Part shown: positions 24,313 through 32,288 of the stretch, one piece after another
Numbering within the stretch: the stretch's first letter is position 1
How the letters are laid out: each line of letters opens with the position of its first letter
Origin: Saprospiraceae bacterium
Lineage (GTDB): Bacteria; Bacteroidota; Bacteroidia; Chitinophagales; Saprospiraceae
Reading direction: 5' to 3'
Assembly (NCBI GenBank): GCA_025056735.1
Contig: JANWVR010000032.1
Location: 1-35,539 of the forward strand
DNA length: 35,539 nucleotides
Position numbers and translations under genes: made by a program
Notes under the pieces: generated by a model
Seen by the model: only the letters and a program-made list of their open reading frames with translations
What the model was told of the DNA's origin: nothing
The model's database searches: none

Positions 24313-24385
24313 GTCGCCTCAGGTCAACTGCTCTGTGTTTTTTAATCTTTTAACCGCAAAGAGCGCCGAGGGCCGCCGAGGCAAA
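24313..24385. repeat. CTCTGYG-type repeat, left side of the AAA gene
   Basis: The block CGCCTCAGGTC, two bases, CTGCTCTGTGTTT at about 24313-24341 is repeated as CGCCTCAGGTC, two bases, CTGCTCTGCGTTT at about 26938-26964 on the other side of the AAA gene. It is followed by AACCGCAAAGAGCGCCGAGG. The rest of the gap from 24114 to 24312 is AT-rich at its left end and shows nothing else. Confidence 0.6.
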
Positions 24386-24394
24386 AGCAGCCGC

Positions 24395-24560
24395 AAACTG
24401 GCGTTTCCGGATACAGGCTCATCTACCATCCTGTAACCGCCCGATTCATCGGGTGGATAGGTGCAGGGTCCTATCTCCCACATCTACCATCCTGACGAAC
24501 AGCACATCTACCCTACCCGCCTGCAGATGTGCTATGGGCGGCTGGAAACTGGAGTTTCGC
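24395..24560. repeat. Composite palindromic repeat, copy A
   Basis: Starts with the short palindrome AAAC-TGGC-GTTT (24395-24406), then CATCTACCATCCTGTAACC (24420-24438), a hairpin CCCGAT-TC-ATCGGG (24440-24453), a second CATCTACCATCCTGACG (24481-24497), CATCTACCCTACCCGCC (24505-24521) and another palindrome GAAAC-TGGA-GTTTC (24544-24557). CACATCT/AGATGTG (24503-24509 with 24525-24531) forms a further hairpin. It ends directly at the stop of the AAA gene, and the same order of blocks recurs in copies B and C. Confidence 0.85.
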
Positions 24561-24574
24561 GGATACGGGTTGCC

Positions 24575-26137
24575 TCACATCCGCAGCAGGATCACCTCCT
24601 TGCCGTTCACTTCGTGCGTCTCCCGCCGAATGCGCTCCTCCCACGGAAACTCCGACACGGGCGCCTTCTCAAACAACACCAAATACCCCCGACGCTGACC
24701 TAGTCGATCCATGTAGCGCGACAACTGCTCCAATCCCTGCGGCAATGACCGCGCATCGTGATTCATCTTGACCTCTATGGGAATCACCTGATCCCGCCAC
24801 ACCACCGCCAAATCCGTCCGACCGTTGCCCAACGCCATCTCCCGCTCGATGCGCCCACCGCCGTTGACAATGCGCTGCAAAAATGCCATTAACAGCAACT
24901 GATGACCCGCCTCCTTGTAGGTGTAGCGCTCCAACCACGACTCCGAATGCCAGCGGTAAAAGTCCACAAACGCCTCTAGCAACTTATCCATATCCAACGA
25001 ACCGTCCGGGCGGACATACCACGACACCTGGGCGATGTCCGGGTTGATGCCCGCCTGAAAACTGCTGTTCAGCACTCGGGTGATGATCTCGCGATAAATC
25101 GGGTTGGCAAAGCGCACCGGTGAGTCCTGCGCAATGATGCCCAAATCGCGGCAGTAGCGCAGCGCGTCGTCGAAGCCATCGAAGTGAATGCTTTCGCCGC
25201 TGATGATGGCCATCACGATGGGCCGCACCCGAGGCTCGTTGATCTTGTCCACCAAGCTGTCTAAGTGCGTCTGGCGCTGCTCGATGAGCCGCTCTTTGGC
25301 CTCCTCCACCATGTCCGCCGTGATGGGCTGCGTGTAGTCGTTCCTGAGCATCTTAGCCACGATTTCGTTGGCCAGCGCATTAGTCAGCCACGGCTGCCCG
25401 CCCGAATAGGCGTAAAGTTTCTGAATGGCTTCCTCGGTGAACACCTGCCCGGTCTCCTCCGTGTGCTGCCTTAGCAGAGCGCGCACCTCTGCCTCACTGA
25501 ACACTGGAAGGAAGAAGGACTCTGCCTTCACGTTGAACGGCGATCCCGCGCCCAGCGACGGATTTTCGCCGCGCGCCTTGAGACGGTACTCCCGGATGTC
25601 GCGCAGACCCACCAGCGCCACCGACTGCGGAAACAACCGCGGACGACGCTGAAATCCATCGCGCAACTGCCGCAACACCGACACCAACACATCGTCGTAC
25701 AGCGCGTCCACCTCGTCGAGCAACAGCACCAATGGTTTTGGCAAACCTCGACACCAATCCTGCAGATATCGTTGAAAAAGCGTAACTGCCGGGCTGTATT
25801 GCTCCAACGCCGGAGGCATGTGCTCCTCTCCCAGAAAAAGCTCTGCATTATCGCGCAAGGAATTGATAATCGCCCAGTTGGCTTCGGCTACGGTGATGTC
25901 CTGAAAACCTGCTGACTCTAAGGAACTTACGATGGAGATATACTTTCCCTCGGCATTCAGCCGACGCGCCAGCGCGTGCAGCAGCGTCGTCTTGCCCGTT
26001 TGACGCGGCGCGTGAATGAGAAAGTATTGCTTGGCTTCAATCAGCCGGCGAATATCCGGGTACTTCCCGCGGAGCGGGTCCACCATGTAATGCTCCTCTG
26101 GATTGCACAGACCCGTAGTGTTGAAATAGCGTGCCAT
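24575..26137 (-). CDS. AAA-family ATPase with C-terminal PD-(D/E)XK nuclease-like domain
   Basis: A 520-residue protein of a poorly characterised AAA-ATPase-like family that is common as paralogues in Bacteroidota and Cyanobacteria. The N-terminus MARYFNTTGLCNPEEHYMVD is the usual family start. Walker A is HAPRQTGKTT (residues 42-50 with K49), Walker B LVLLLDEVDAL (about 135-145), and a winged-helix-like region with FSEAEVRALL and YSGGQPWLTNALANE follows. Near the C-terminus D442, E455 and K457 (RTDLAVVW ... IPIEVK) form a PD-(D/E)XK motif, so metal-dependent nuclease activity is possible. A box 5 nt before the start predicts a leaderless mRNA. The gene is bracketed by palindromic repeats, and DNA-processing or mobility of those repeats is a hypothesis only. 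Confidence 0.88.
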   Translation of the reverse strand: MARYFNTTGLCNPEEHYMVDPLRGKYPDIRRLIEAKQYFLIHAPRQTGKTTLLHALARRLNAEGKYISIVSSLESAGFQDITVAEANWAIINSLRDNAELFLGEEHMPPALEQYSPAVTLFQRYLQDWCRGLPKPLVLLLDEVDALYDDVLVSVLRQLRDGFQRRPRLFPQSVALVGLRDIREYRLKARGENPSLGAGSPFNVKAESFFLPVFSEAEVRALLRQHTEETGQVFTEEAIQKLYAYSGGQPWLTNALANEIVAKMLRNDYTQPITADMVEEAKERLIEQRQTHLDSLVDKINEPRVRPIVMAIISGESIHFDGFDDALRYCRDLGIIAQDSPVRFANPIYREIITRVLNSSFQAGINPDIAQVSWYVRPDGSLDMDKLLEAFVDFYRWHSESWLERYTYKEAGHQLLLMAFLQRIVNGGGRIEREMALGNGRTDLAVVWRDQVIPIEVKMNHDARSLPQGLEQLSRYMDRLGQRRGYLVLFEKAPVSEFPWEERIRRETHEVNGKEVILLRM

Positions 26138-26142
26138 GAGGG

Positions 26143-26150
26143 CAAAGATA
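26143..26150 (-). promoter_or_regulatory. TAnnTTTG -7 box 5 nt before the AAA ATPase start
   Basis: On the minus strand TATCTTTG is followed by CCCTC and then the ATG at 26137. It supports this start over one 20 codons further upstream and again predicts little or no leader. Confidence 0.6.
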
Positions 26151-26230
26151 GCTGCATGGCCGCCGAATTTGTTCGCCTGTTGAAGGCCCAAAACCACACT
26201 CTACCCTCGAAAAGGTCGCTTCCCATTAAC

Positions 26231-26266
26231 CTCTATGCGTTTCTCTACGTCCTCTGCAGTTAAAAA
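26231..26266. repeat. CTCTGCG-type repeat, right side of the AAA gene
   Basis: TGCGTTTCTCTACGTCCTCTGCAGTT here matches TGCGTTTCTCTGCGTCCTCTGCGGTT at 26957-26982 except at two positions. The unit has the look of the dispersed CTCTGCGTT sequences found in many environmental genomes. Confidence 0.7.
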
Positions 26267-26317
26267 GGAAACCACCGAGAGCACACAGGGAAAGGCCACC
26301 GCATGCCTGCCGAGCGG

Positions 26318-26545
26318 CCACAAACTGGAGTTTCCGCATACAAGCACATCTACCATCCTGTAACCACCCGATTCATCGGGTGGAACAGGCGCAGGGCCCT
26401 ATCTCCCACATCTACCATCCTGACGAACAGCACATATACCCTACCCGCCTGCCAGGATGGGATGCCTGTCAGGATGATAGATGAAAAGGTAGGGGGAGGC
26501 ACGCCAGACCCTCTGATAAATCAGAGGGTTACAGGATGGTAGATG
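26318..26545. repeat. Composite palindromic repeat, copy B
   Basis: Contains AAACTGGAGTTT (26322-26333), CATCTACCATCCTGTAACC (26347-26365), a perfect 9-bp hairpin CCACCCGAT-TC-ATCGGGTGG (26364-26383) and CATCTACCATCCTGACG (26409-26425). The right half has the tail motif in the opposite direction: GTCAGGATGATAGATG (26468-26483), a 10-bp hairpin ACCCTCTGAT-AA-ATCAGAGGGT (26508-26529) and TTACAGGATGGTAGATG (26529-26545). The two halves face each other, so the whole copy is a large imperfect inverted repeat. Confidence 0.88.
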
Positions 26546-26635
26546 CGCAGGATGAGCGTTTCAGGCCAGTGTCCACTTCGGATGGACGGCTGTTTTCCAC
26601 GTTTGGCAAGGGACGAAGCGATGCTTCTTTCACCG

Positions 26636-26912
26636 CCGGAAACGGGAGTTTCCGGACACAGGCACATCTATCATCCTGTAACCACCCGATTCATCGGGTG
26701 GAACAGGCGCAGGGCGCTCACCCGCACATCTACCATGCTGACAAACATCACATCTACCCTGCCCGCCAGCAGATGTGCCACGGGCGGCCGGAAACTGGAG
26801 TTTCCAGATACGGGCTGGCCGGATGGGATGCCTGTCAGGATGATAGATGAAGAAAGATAGGGGAGGCACGCCAGACCCTCCGGTAAACCGGAGGGTTACA
26901 GGATGGTAGATG
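26636..26912. repeat. Composite palindromic repeat, copy C
   Basis: Same order as copy B: CCGGAAAC-GGGA-GTTTCCGG (26636-26655), CATCTATCATCCTGTAACC (26665-26683), hairpin CCACCCGAT-TC-ATCGGGTGG (26682-26701), CATCTACCATGCTGAC (26727-26742), CATCTACCCTGCCCGCC (26751-26767), GGAAACT-GG-AGTTTCC (26790-26805), GTCAGGATGATAGATG (26834-26849), hairpin ACCCTCCGGT-AA-ACCGGAGGGT (26875-26896) and TTACAGGATGGTAGATG (26896-26912). Between copies B and C lie about 90 bp without recognised content. Confidence 0.88.
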
Positions 26913-26936
26913 CGCAGGGCGGGTGTTTCAGGAGGG

Positions 26937-27030
26937 GCGCCTCAGGTCGTCTGCTCTGCGTTTCTCTGCGTCCTCTGCGGTTTTTATTTTTTAACTGCCG
27001 AGGGAGGGCGCCCGGAAACGGGCGTTTCCA
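26937..27030. repeat. CTCTGCG-type repeat and GGAAAC palindrome, right edge of the repeat region
   Basis: CGCCTCAGGTC and the CTCTGCGTTTCTCTGCG run (26937-26985) are shared with the left edge near 24313 and with 26231. They are followed by a T-rich stretch and one more palindrome, GGAAACGGGCGTTTCC (about 27014-27029). The 905 bp from 26138 to 27042 are made up mostly of these repeats and contain no convincing gene. Confidence 0.7.
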
Positions 27031-27042
27031 GGTACGCTTGCG

Positions 27043-29070
27043 TTACGGCTTAAGGTACTTATCGAGCCAGATGAAGAACTCGCGTTGCCACAGGATGCTG
27101 TTTTGCGGTTTGGTCATCCAGTGGCCTTCGTCGGGGAAGACGAGGAGGCGCGAGGGCACGCCCATGAGTTGGGCGGCCTGGAAGGCTTGCAGGCCTTCGG
27201 ACAGGGGCACGCGGAAGTCGAGTTCGTTGTGGATGATAAGGATGGGGGTGTCCCAGTTTCGGACGTAGGTGTGCGGGCTGAAGGTGGACCAGGCCGGGTC
27301 GTTGGGTTTTTGCCAGTAGGGGCCGCCGAGGTCGTGGTTGGCGAAGAAGAGTTCTTCGGTGGTGCCGTACCAGCTGATGGTGTTGAACATGCCGCAGTGG
27401 GCGATGAAGGCTTTGAAGCGCTTCTGGTGGTTGCCGGCCAGCCAGAAGACGGAATAGCCGCCGAAGCTGGCGCCGACGGCGCCCATGCGTTGGGCATCAA
27501 TGAAGGGCTCTCGAGCGGCGGCATCGGCGGCAGAGAGCAGGTCGCGCATGGCCTGGCCGCCCCAGTCGCCGCTGATGGCGGCGTTCCAGTCCTGGCCTTC
27601 GGGGCCGCCCGGCATGCCGCGCCGACAGGGGGCTACCACCACGTAACCTTGCGAAGCCATCAGCTGGAGGTTCCAGCGGAAGGAAAACGACTGGCTGAGC
27701 GCCGACTGAGGCCCGCCCTGGCAGTAAAGTATGGCCGGATACTTCTTGCGCGCATCGAAGTCGGGCGGCAGCACCAACCACACGTTCATGTCTTTGCCGT
27801 CGGTAGTCTTCACGGTGCGGCGTTCGACCCTGGCCGGCAGGACGCTGTCCCATACGCTGGCGGCGTCCCGGCTGATTTGGAGCGCCTGACCGTTTTGCGG
27901 GTTCACCAAGAAAATCTCGGGCGGGTTGGTCATCGAAACGCGCGAGGCCACCAAGCGGTCGCCCGCGACGAGGACTTTGGTGTAGTCGTGCAGGCCCTCG
28001 GTAATGCGCCGAATCTTGCGGCCCTCCAGCGTAATTTGATGGATTTGATAGGTGAAATTGTTGGAGCTGAGGAAGTACAGCGATTTGCTATCGGCGGCCC
28101 ATTGCGGTCGGTTGGCCTCGTACTTCCAGCCTTCGGTGAGTTCCCAGCGGTCGTTGGTGCGGGTATCGAGCACCATGATGCGGGTGCGATCGGCCTCGTA
28201 GCCGGCTTTTTCCATGCTTTTCCAGGCTAAGTAGCGCCCGTCGGGCGAGAAGATGGGATCCTGGTCGTAGCCCGGCATGCCCTCGGTGATGTTGAGCGTT
28301 CGGCCGGACGCTAATTCATAGAGGTACAGGTCGGAGTTGGTGCTGAGGCTTTCTTCAGTGCCCTTGAGTTTGCGGCAGGTATAGACGATGAAACGCCCGT
28401 CGGGACTCCAGGTGATTTGCTCCATGCCGCCCAGTGGACGCAGTGGGCTGTCGTAGGGCTCGTTCATGATGTTGACGGGGCTGCCGAACACGCGCCCGTC
28501 GCGGTAGGGTATGTAGAAGATATTGGCATGGTGGTGGTCGTACCACGACTGCCAGTGGCGGTAGAAGAGGCTGTCGTAAATGCGCCCCGTGGCTTTGGGC
28601 AGGTCGGGGTAGCGGTCGGTGGGCGTTGGTTCAAATTTGACACGCTGCACGAAGAGCAGGTGGCGACCCGTAGGCGAATAGGAAAAGCCCTCGATCTCGA
28701 AGTCAGTTACCTGGGTGGCTTTGCCGCCGTTGAGGCCCACTTCCCACAGTTTGCGGTTGCGCAGGAAGCCAATGCGCTGGCCTGAAGGGTGAAAAACAGC
28801 ATCGGAGGCGCTGCCCTCTGCCGGGTCGGTGAGCGAGCGAATTTCCAAGGTTTGCAAATTCGCTAAGCAGAGGTGTTTGGTGCTTTGATTTTTCTCCACG
28901 TCGAAGCGCTGCACGCTGTACACAGCATACTGGCCGTTGGGCGAGACGGCTTCGAGCGTAACGCGCCCGACTTTCCAGAGCAGTTCGGGTGTAAGGAGTT
29001 GCTTTTGGGCCTGAGCAAAAGACAGTGAGGTCATTAGCAGAGCGAGTAAAAGGGAAAGAAAGCGTCGCAT
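27043..29070 (-). CDS. S9-family prolyl oligopeptidase-type peptidase, exported
   Basis: A 675-residue serine peptidase. The signal peptide MRRFLSLLLALLMTSLSFAQ fixes the start at 29070; an upstream in-frame extension overlaps the divergent gene and is discarded. Residues about 30-420 form a WD40/PD40-like propeller (AVFHPSGQRIGFLRN, SPTGRHLLFVQR, WSPDGRFIVYTC, FSPDGRYLAW). The C-terminal alpha/beta hydrolase domain holds the triad S535 (GASFGGYS), D618 (NELDFRVP) and H650 (DEGHWM). Such enzymes (DPP IV, acylaminoacyl peptidase and related S9 types) cleave short peptides in the periplasm. Which peptides it cuts cannot be told. It is divergent from the aquaporin-like gene. Confidence 0.94.
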   Translation of the reverse strand: MRRFLSLLLALLMTSLSFAQAQKQLLTPELLWKVGRVTLEAVSPNGQYAVYSVQRFDVEKNQSTKHLCLANLQTLEIRSLTDPAEGSASDAVFHPSGQRIGFLRNRKLWEVGLNGGKATQVTDFEIEGFSYSPTGRHLLFVQRVKFEPTPTDRYPDLPKATGRIYDSLFYRHWQSWYDHHHANIFYIPYRDGRVFGSPVNIMNEPYDSPLRPLGGMEQITWSPDGRFIVYTCRKLKGTEESLSTNSDLYLYELASGRTLNITEGMPGYDQDPIFSPDGRYLAWKSMEKAGYEADRTRIMVLDTRTNDRWELTEGWKYEANRPQWAADSKSLYFLSSNNFTYQIHQITLEGRKIRRITEGLHDYTKVLVAGDRLVASRVSMTNPPEIFLVNPQNGQALQISRDAASVWDSVLPARVERRTVKTTDGKDMNVWLVLPPDFDARKKYPAILYCQGGPQSALSQSFSFRWNLQLMASQGYVVVAPCRRGMPGGPEGQDWNAAISGDWGGQAMRDLLSAADAAAREPFIDAQRMGAVGASFGGYSVFWLAGNHQKRFKAFIAHCGMFNTISWYGTTEELFFANHDLGGPYWQKPNDPAWSTFSPHTYVRNWDTPILIIHNELDFRVPLSEGLQAFQAAQLMGVPSRLLVFPDEGHWMTKPQNSILWQREFFIWLDKYLKP

Positions 29071-29084
29071 GCAAGGTTTGTTTC

Positions 29085-29121
29085 TACTTTTGAGGGCAAT
29101 TTTCAACGTGCGGCAAAAGTA
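29085..29121. promoter_or_regulatory. Face-to-face promoters of the S9 peptidase and aquaporin-like genes
   Basis: TACTTTTG on the plus strand (29085-29092) points to the aquaporin-like gene at 29132. TACTTTTG on the minus strand (29114-29121) points to the S9 gene at 29070. Each box lies between the other box and its own gene's competitor, so the two transcripts would start inside each other and overlap by a few bases. Confidence 0.5.
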
Positions 29122-29131
29122 ACGGGCTTCA

Positions 29132-29794
29132 ATGAAAGAGTACGTAAACGAAGGCGCTGGAGCGCTCATTCTGACCCTTTTGACGGCTTTTGGACAGGCC
29201 TGGGCATCCGAAACGGCCCTTCCGACGGCCTACGGTGCGGCGTTAGCAGCGCTGATGCTGGCCGTGCCGACGTCGGCGGGCTTCAACCCGGCGCTGGCGG
29301 CGGCGGAGTACTTAGCCGGCGACCGGGAGCGGCTGACCGGCTTCTTGCCCTACCGCATGGCCGCTCATCTGCTAGGCGCTGTATTGGGCGCCGTGTTGGC
29401 CGCCTTTGCCGTGCGGTGTTTCGGGACTCCCGTTTCTGGTGCGCTGCTGCCCGATGACCTGTTTTGCAATTCCTTTCTGGCGGGTCTGGGCGCCTTAGCC
29501 CTGGCATTTGGCTATCTCCACACCAGCGCTGGCGGCTCGCCCCCGCTTCGGGCGGCGGCCACCGGCCTGATAGCCTTTGCCGCAGCATCGGTGATGAATA
29601 TCCAGGCAATAGCGGCCTTCAACCCGGCGGTGTATCTGGGATTGGCGGTGTCCGGAATGCTCGCCTGGGACGTTTTCTGGGCTGCCAGCGTTGCCACTTT
29701 CATCGGAGCTGCTGCCGGAGCATCCCTGTTTCTGCTGGCGCGCGAACGAGCCGAACAAACTCCAGGCCAATGGCCGCCTCCCCGCCCCTTATAG
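29132..29794 (+). CDS. Divergent aquaporin/MIP-like channel
   Basis: A 220-residue membrane protein with about six hydrophobic helices and the two half-helix motifs of the MIP family: SAGFNPALA (N52-P-A) and AAFNPAVYLG (second NPA, about residue 165). The internal two-fold layout and length agree with a MIP channel. In canonical members the second motif is NPAR, whose Arg forms the selectivity filter. Here it is NPAV, and the first motif lacks the usual SGxHxNPA residues. Function as a water or solute channel is therefore uncertain; a different or looser selectivity, or another job, is possible. The C-terminal tail is short and proline-rich. It ends 4 nt from the convergent methyltransferase gene. 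Confidence 0.72.
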   Translation: MKEYVNEGAGALILTLLTAFGQAWASETALPTAYGAALAALMLAVPTSAGFNPALAAAEYLAGDRERLTGFLPYRMAAHLLGAVLGAVLAAFAVRCFGTPVSGALLPDDLFCNSFLAGLGALALAFGYLHTSAGGSPPLRAAATGLIAFAAASVMNIQAIAAFNPAVYLGLAVSGMLAWDVFWAASVATFIGAAAGASLFLLARERAEQTPGQWPPPRPL

Positions 29795-29798
29795 ACAT

Positions 29799-30590
29799 TC
29801 AGCCCGCGCCTCCCTCCTCACGCGAGGGCCTTCGGAAAATAAGGTGAGCAAACCCTGGAATTTCCGAGGCGCGAGCAATCTTGCGCCCTTGACCCTCCAC
29901 CCACAGGCACTCGTACCCGCGCTGGACAAAGTACTCCAGAACACCGCCTTTAGTCTCTTCGCGCACTTCTATCAGAAAAACGCAGTCGCGCAAATCCACC
30001 GTCAGCCCGCGAAGGACTTCCTCCTCAAAACCCTCGACGTCTATTTTGATAAAATCAGGCTGCCCAAAAGCCGCTATCAGACCGTCTAAGCGCTTCACAG
30101 CGACCGTCTCGCTGCTGCCGTGGTAATGGGCGCCGACAAACTCTTTTTTGAACGAACTCCGTCGGCCCCCCGTATCGGTGTCCCTGAACAGTGGCTGCTC
30201 AGCATCTTCCGCGCCTATACCGAAGGGGCAGCACACCACATTCCGACAGCGGTTGAGGTGAACATTGAATTGCAAAAAGGCATAATTTCGGGGGTCTGGC
30301 TCAAAACTGTACACCCTGCCGCCCTCGCCCACCTGCTCGCTAAAGAACAGCGCATACTGCCCAATATTGGCGCCAATGTCGAACACCACAGCTCCCGGCC
30401 GCAAATAGCGCCCTATCTGGTGCTGAAGACCGGGCTCGTATCGAATCTCCCGCTGAAACAAAAAGGTCAGGTGCTGCGCCATTTCGTAATAAAGCACCTT
30501 GTCGAGGCCGCTGACTTTTTTGCCGACGATTCGATCCTTAAAGAAGGCTTTCGTCCATTTTGATAAAATCCGATACAGCAACTGCTTCAT
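29799..30590 (-). CDS. FkbM-family methyltransferase
   Basis: A 263-residue SAM-dependent methyltransferase. The start at 30590 (MKQLLYRILSKWTK) is preferred over one 14 codons upstream. The SAM-binding motif I is VVFDIGANIGQYALFFS (about residues 68-84), followed by YSFEPDPRNYAFLQFNV and the FkbM signature PDFIKIDVEGFEEEVLRG. FkbM enzymes methylate sugar hydroxyls of polysaccharides and of secondary metabolites. Surface-polysaccharide modification is likely here given the flippase and nucleotide-sugar genes in the same window, but they are not adjacent. No promoter box was found; 157 bp separate it from the amidase gene upstream of which nothing else was seen. Confidence 0.88.
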   Translation of the reverse strand: MKQLLYRILSKWTKAFFKDRIVGKKVSGLDKVLYYEMAQHLTFLFQREIRYEPGLQHQIGRYLRPGAVVFDIGANIGQYALFFSEQVGEGGRVYSFEPDPRNYAFLQFNVHLNRCRNVVCCPFGIGAEDAEQPLFRDTDTGGRRSSFKKEFVGAHYHGSSETVAVKRLDGLIAAFGQPDFIKIDVEGFEEEVLRGLTVDLRDCVFLIEVREETKGGVLEYFVQRGYECLWVEGQGRKIARASEIPGFAHLIFRRPSREEGGAG

Positions 30591-30747
30591 TCCTCCATCA
30601 GCATCTTCTGAAGAAAGCGCTTGCTTAGCCACACTATGGTCGAAACCGGCGTATTCTTGCTCAGCACTTCAAAGCCTTCCTTTTTGTGTCCTTATTGGCG
30701 CGCCCTTCTTCGTGTCTTGCCGGCAAAAAAACCGTTGTATCTCAGGG

Positions 30748-32229
30748 TTAAAGGGCCTTGTCTTTGTCCCACTGCAGCGCTTTTTCCAATTGCCCTGCCA
30801 ATCGGAAGAGGAGGTGTTCTTCGCCCAACCGGCCGGTGAACATGACGCCGATGGGCAGGTTTTCTTCTGGTGTGCGCAGGACGGGTATAGACATGGAAGG
30901 CTGGCCAGTGATGTTGGCGAAGGCCGTCCAGGGCATGTATTCGTAGATTTTATCGGCTAATTTTTGGATGGAGGCTTTGACGGCAGCGCCCAGTTGGAGG
31001 GTGTTGACCACGCGCATGAGGCGTTCCTCGGCGGCGCTGGGTTGCAGGCTACCGATGCGGATCGGGCGTCGTGCCAGCGTGGGTGTCAGCAGCAGGTCGT
31101 ATTGCTCGTGAAAGGCGGCCACGCGCTGGCTGATGAACGCCCATTGGCGTTTGGCGTGCGCGTATTCTGCAGCCGAAAACGACTGTCCGAGCAGGTAGAG
31201 CGCGTAGGTGCTGGGTTCTACGTCGGAGGGCCGTACGGAACGCCCCAGGAATTGCTGGAGCATGCGGATATCGCCGCCCAATTCGCCGGCGACGACCACT
31301 AAGAACGCCTCTGCTAAGTCTGCGCGCTGATAGGGGAGCGGCGCCTCGGATACTTCGTGCCCTTCGGCGCGCAGGAGGTCAACGATGCGCAGCAGGGCCT
31401 CTTCGCAGGCTTCGTCCACGGAGAATCCGAGCGTGTGTTGAAGGGAATAGCCGATGCGGAGGCGTCCTGGGGGCGTTTCCACTTCTTGCAGGTAAGGTCG
31501 CTTGGGCGGCTCGATGATGTACGGGTCGCCGGGTGCTGCGCCGTGAATGGCGTCTAAGTAGGCTGCCGAGTCGCGCACGGTGCGGCTGACGCAGTGTTCG
31601 ATGGCAGCGCCCGACCACATTTCACCCATGAGGGGGGCCCAGGAGACGCGCCCGCGCGTAGGCTTGAGGCCAAAGAGGCCACAGCACGAGGCCGGTATGC
31701 GGATGCTGCCGCCGCCGTCGTTGGCTGTGGCTATGGGCACGATGCCTGCCGCCACTGCCGCTGCAGAGCCGCCGCTGCTGCCGCCAGGCGAATATTCCTC
31801 GTTCCAGGGATTGCGCGTAGGGCCAAAAGCCTGCGGCTCCGTGTAAGGCGTCAGGCCAAATTCGGGGGTATTGGTCTTCCCCAAAATGAGCAGACCTGCC
31901 TGCTTCGCCCGCTTTACCACTTCGCTGTCGCGCGTAGAGCGGTAGCGCTGATAGGCCCGGCTGCCCACACACATGGGCAGGCCCTCGATTTCCATGCCTA
32001 AGTCCTTGACTAAGAAGGGCGCCCCGGCAAAGGGCGTCGTGCGGTCAATGCGCTGGGCTTCCTGGCGCGCCTGCTCTAAGCGAAAGTGAATAACGGCATT
32101 GAGCCGAGGATTGACGGCCTCCAGCCGCGCTATGGCTATGTCCACCAATTCGGCAGCAGAGACCTCGCCACGCTGAACCAGAGCCGCCAGGCCAAGGGCA
32201 TCGTATTGGCGGTATTCGTTGAATGTCAT
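30748..32229 (-). CDS. Amidase-signature family enzyme
   Basis: A 493-residue cytoplasmic amidase. The Ser-cisSer-Lys triad of the family is visible with normal spacing: K75 (FLVKDLG), S151 (SPGGSSGGS) and S175 ([10 protein letters not shown]). The signature [11 protein letters not shown] follows. Members hydrolyse aliphatic or aromatic amides, and include GatA. GatA is unlikely: there are no gatB or gatC neighbours. Fatty-acid amide or 6-aminohexanoate-cyclic-dimer-type amidases are closer in appearance. The start at 32229 matches the normal N-terminus ([18 protein letters not shown]); 21 upstream residues are excluded. Its promoter lies inside the 59-bp gap to the upstream gene. Confidence 0.92.
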   Translation of the reverse strand: MTFNEYRQYDALGLAALVQRGEVSAAELVDIAIARLEAVNPRLNAVIHFRLEQARQEAQRIDRTTPFAGAPFLVKDLGMEIEGLPMCVGSRAYQRYRSTRDSEVVKRAKQAGLLILGKTNTPEFGLTPYTEPQAFGPTRNPWNEEYSPGGSSGGSAAAVAAGIVPIATANDGGGSIRIPASCCGLFGLKPTRGRVSWAPLMGEMWSGAAIEHCVSRTVRDSAAYLDAIHGAAPGDPYIIEPPKRPYLQEVETPPGRLRIGYSLQHTLGFSVDEACEEALLRIVDLLRAEGHEVSEAPLPYQRADLAEAFLVVVAGELGGDIRMLQQFLGRSVRPSDVEPSTYALYLLGQSFSAAEYAHAKRQWAFISQRVAAFHEQYDLLLTPTLARRPIRIGSLQPSAAEERLMRVVNTLQLGAAVKASIQKLADKIYEYMPWTAFANITGQPSMSIPVLRTPEENLPIGVMFTGRLGEEHLLFRLAGQLEKALQWDKDKAL

Positions 32230-32272
32230 GATGGAAGGTAGTTGCGCTTTGTTTTTTATGAAAATACGCTGG

Positions 32273-32280
32273 CAAACATA
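32273..32280 (-). promoter_or_regulatory. TAnnTTTG -7 box of the amidase gene
   Basis: On the minus strand TATGTTTG lies just beyond the stop codon of the upstream gene. The predicted leader is about 37 nt. Confidence 0.45.
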
Positions 32281-32288
32281 GCGCGGCC

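Noticed and set aside
26303-26860. Several 80-105-residue plus-strand ORFs in the repeat region.
   Set aside because: They run across the palindromic repeats and have no independent coding character.
24420-26912. CRISPR array made of the CATCTACCATCCTG repeats.
   Set aside because: Spacing is irregular, copies occur in both orientations, and the intervening sequences themselves are repeated.
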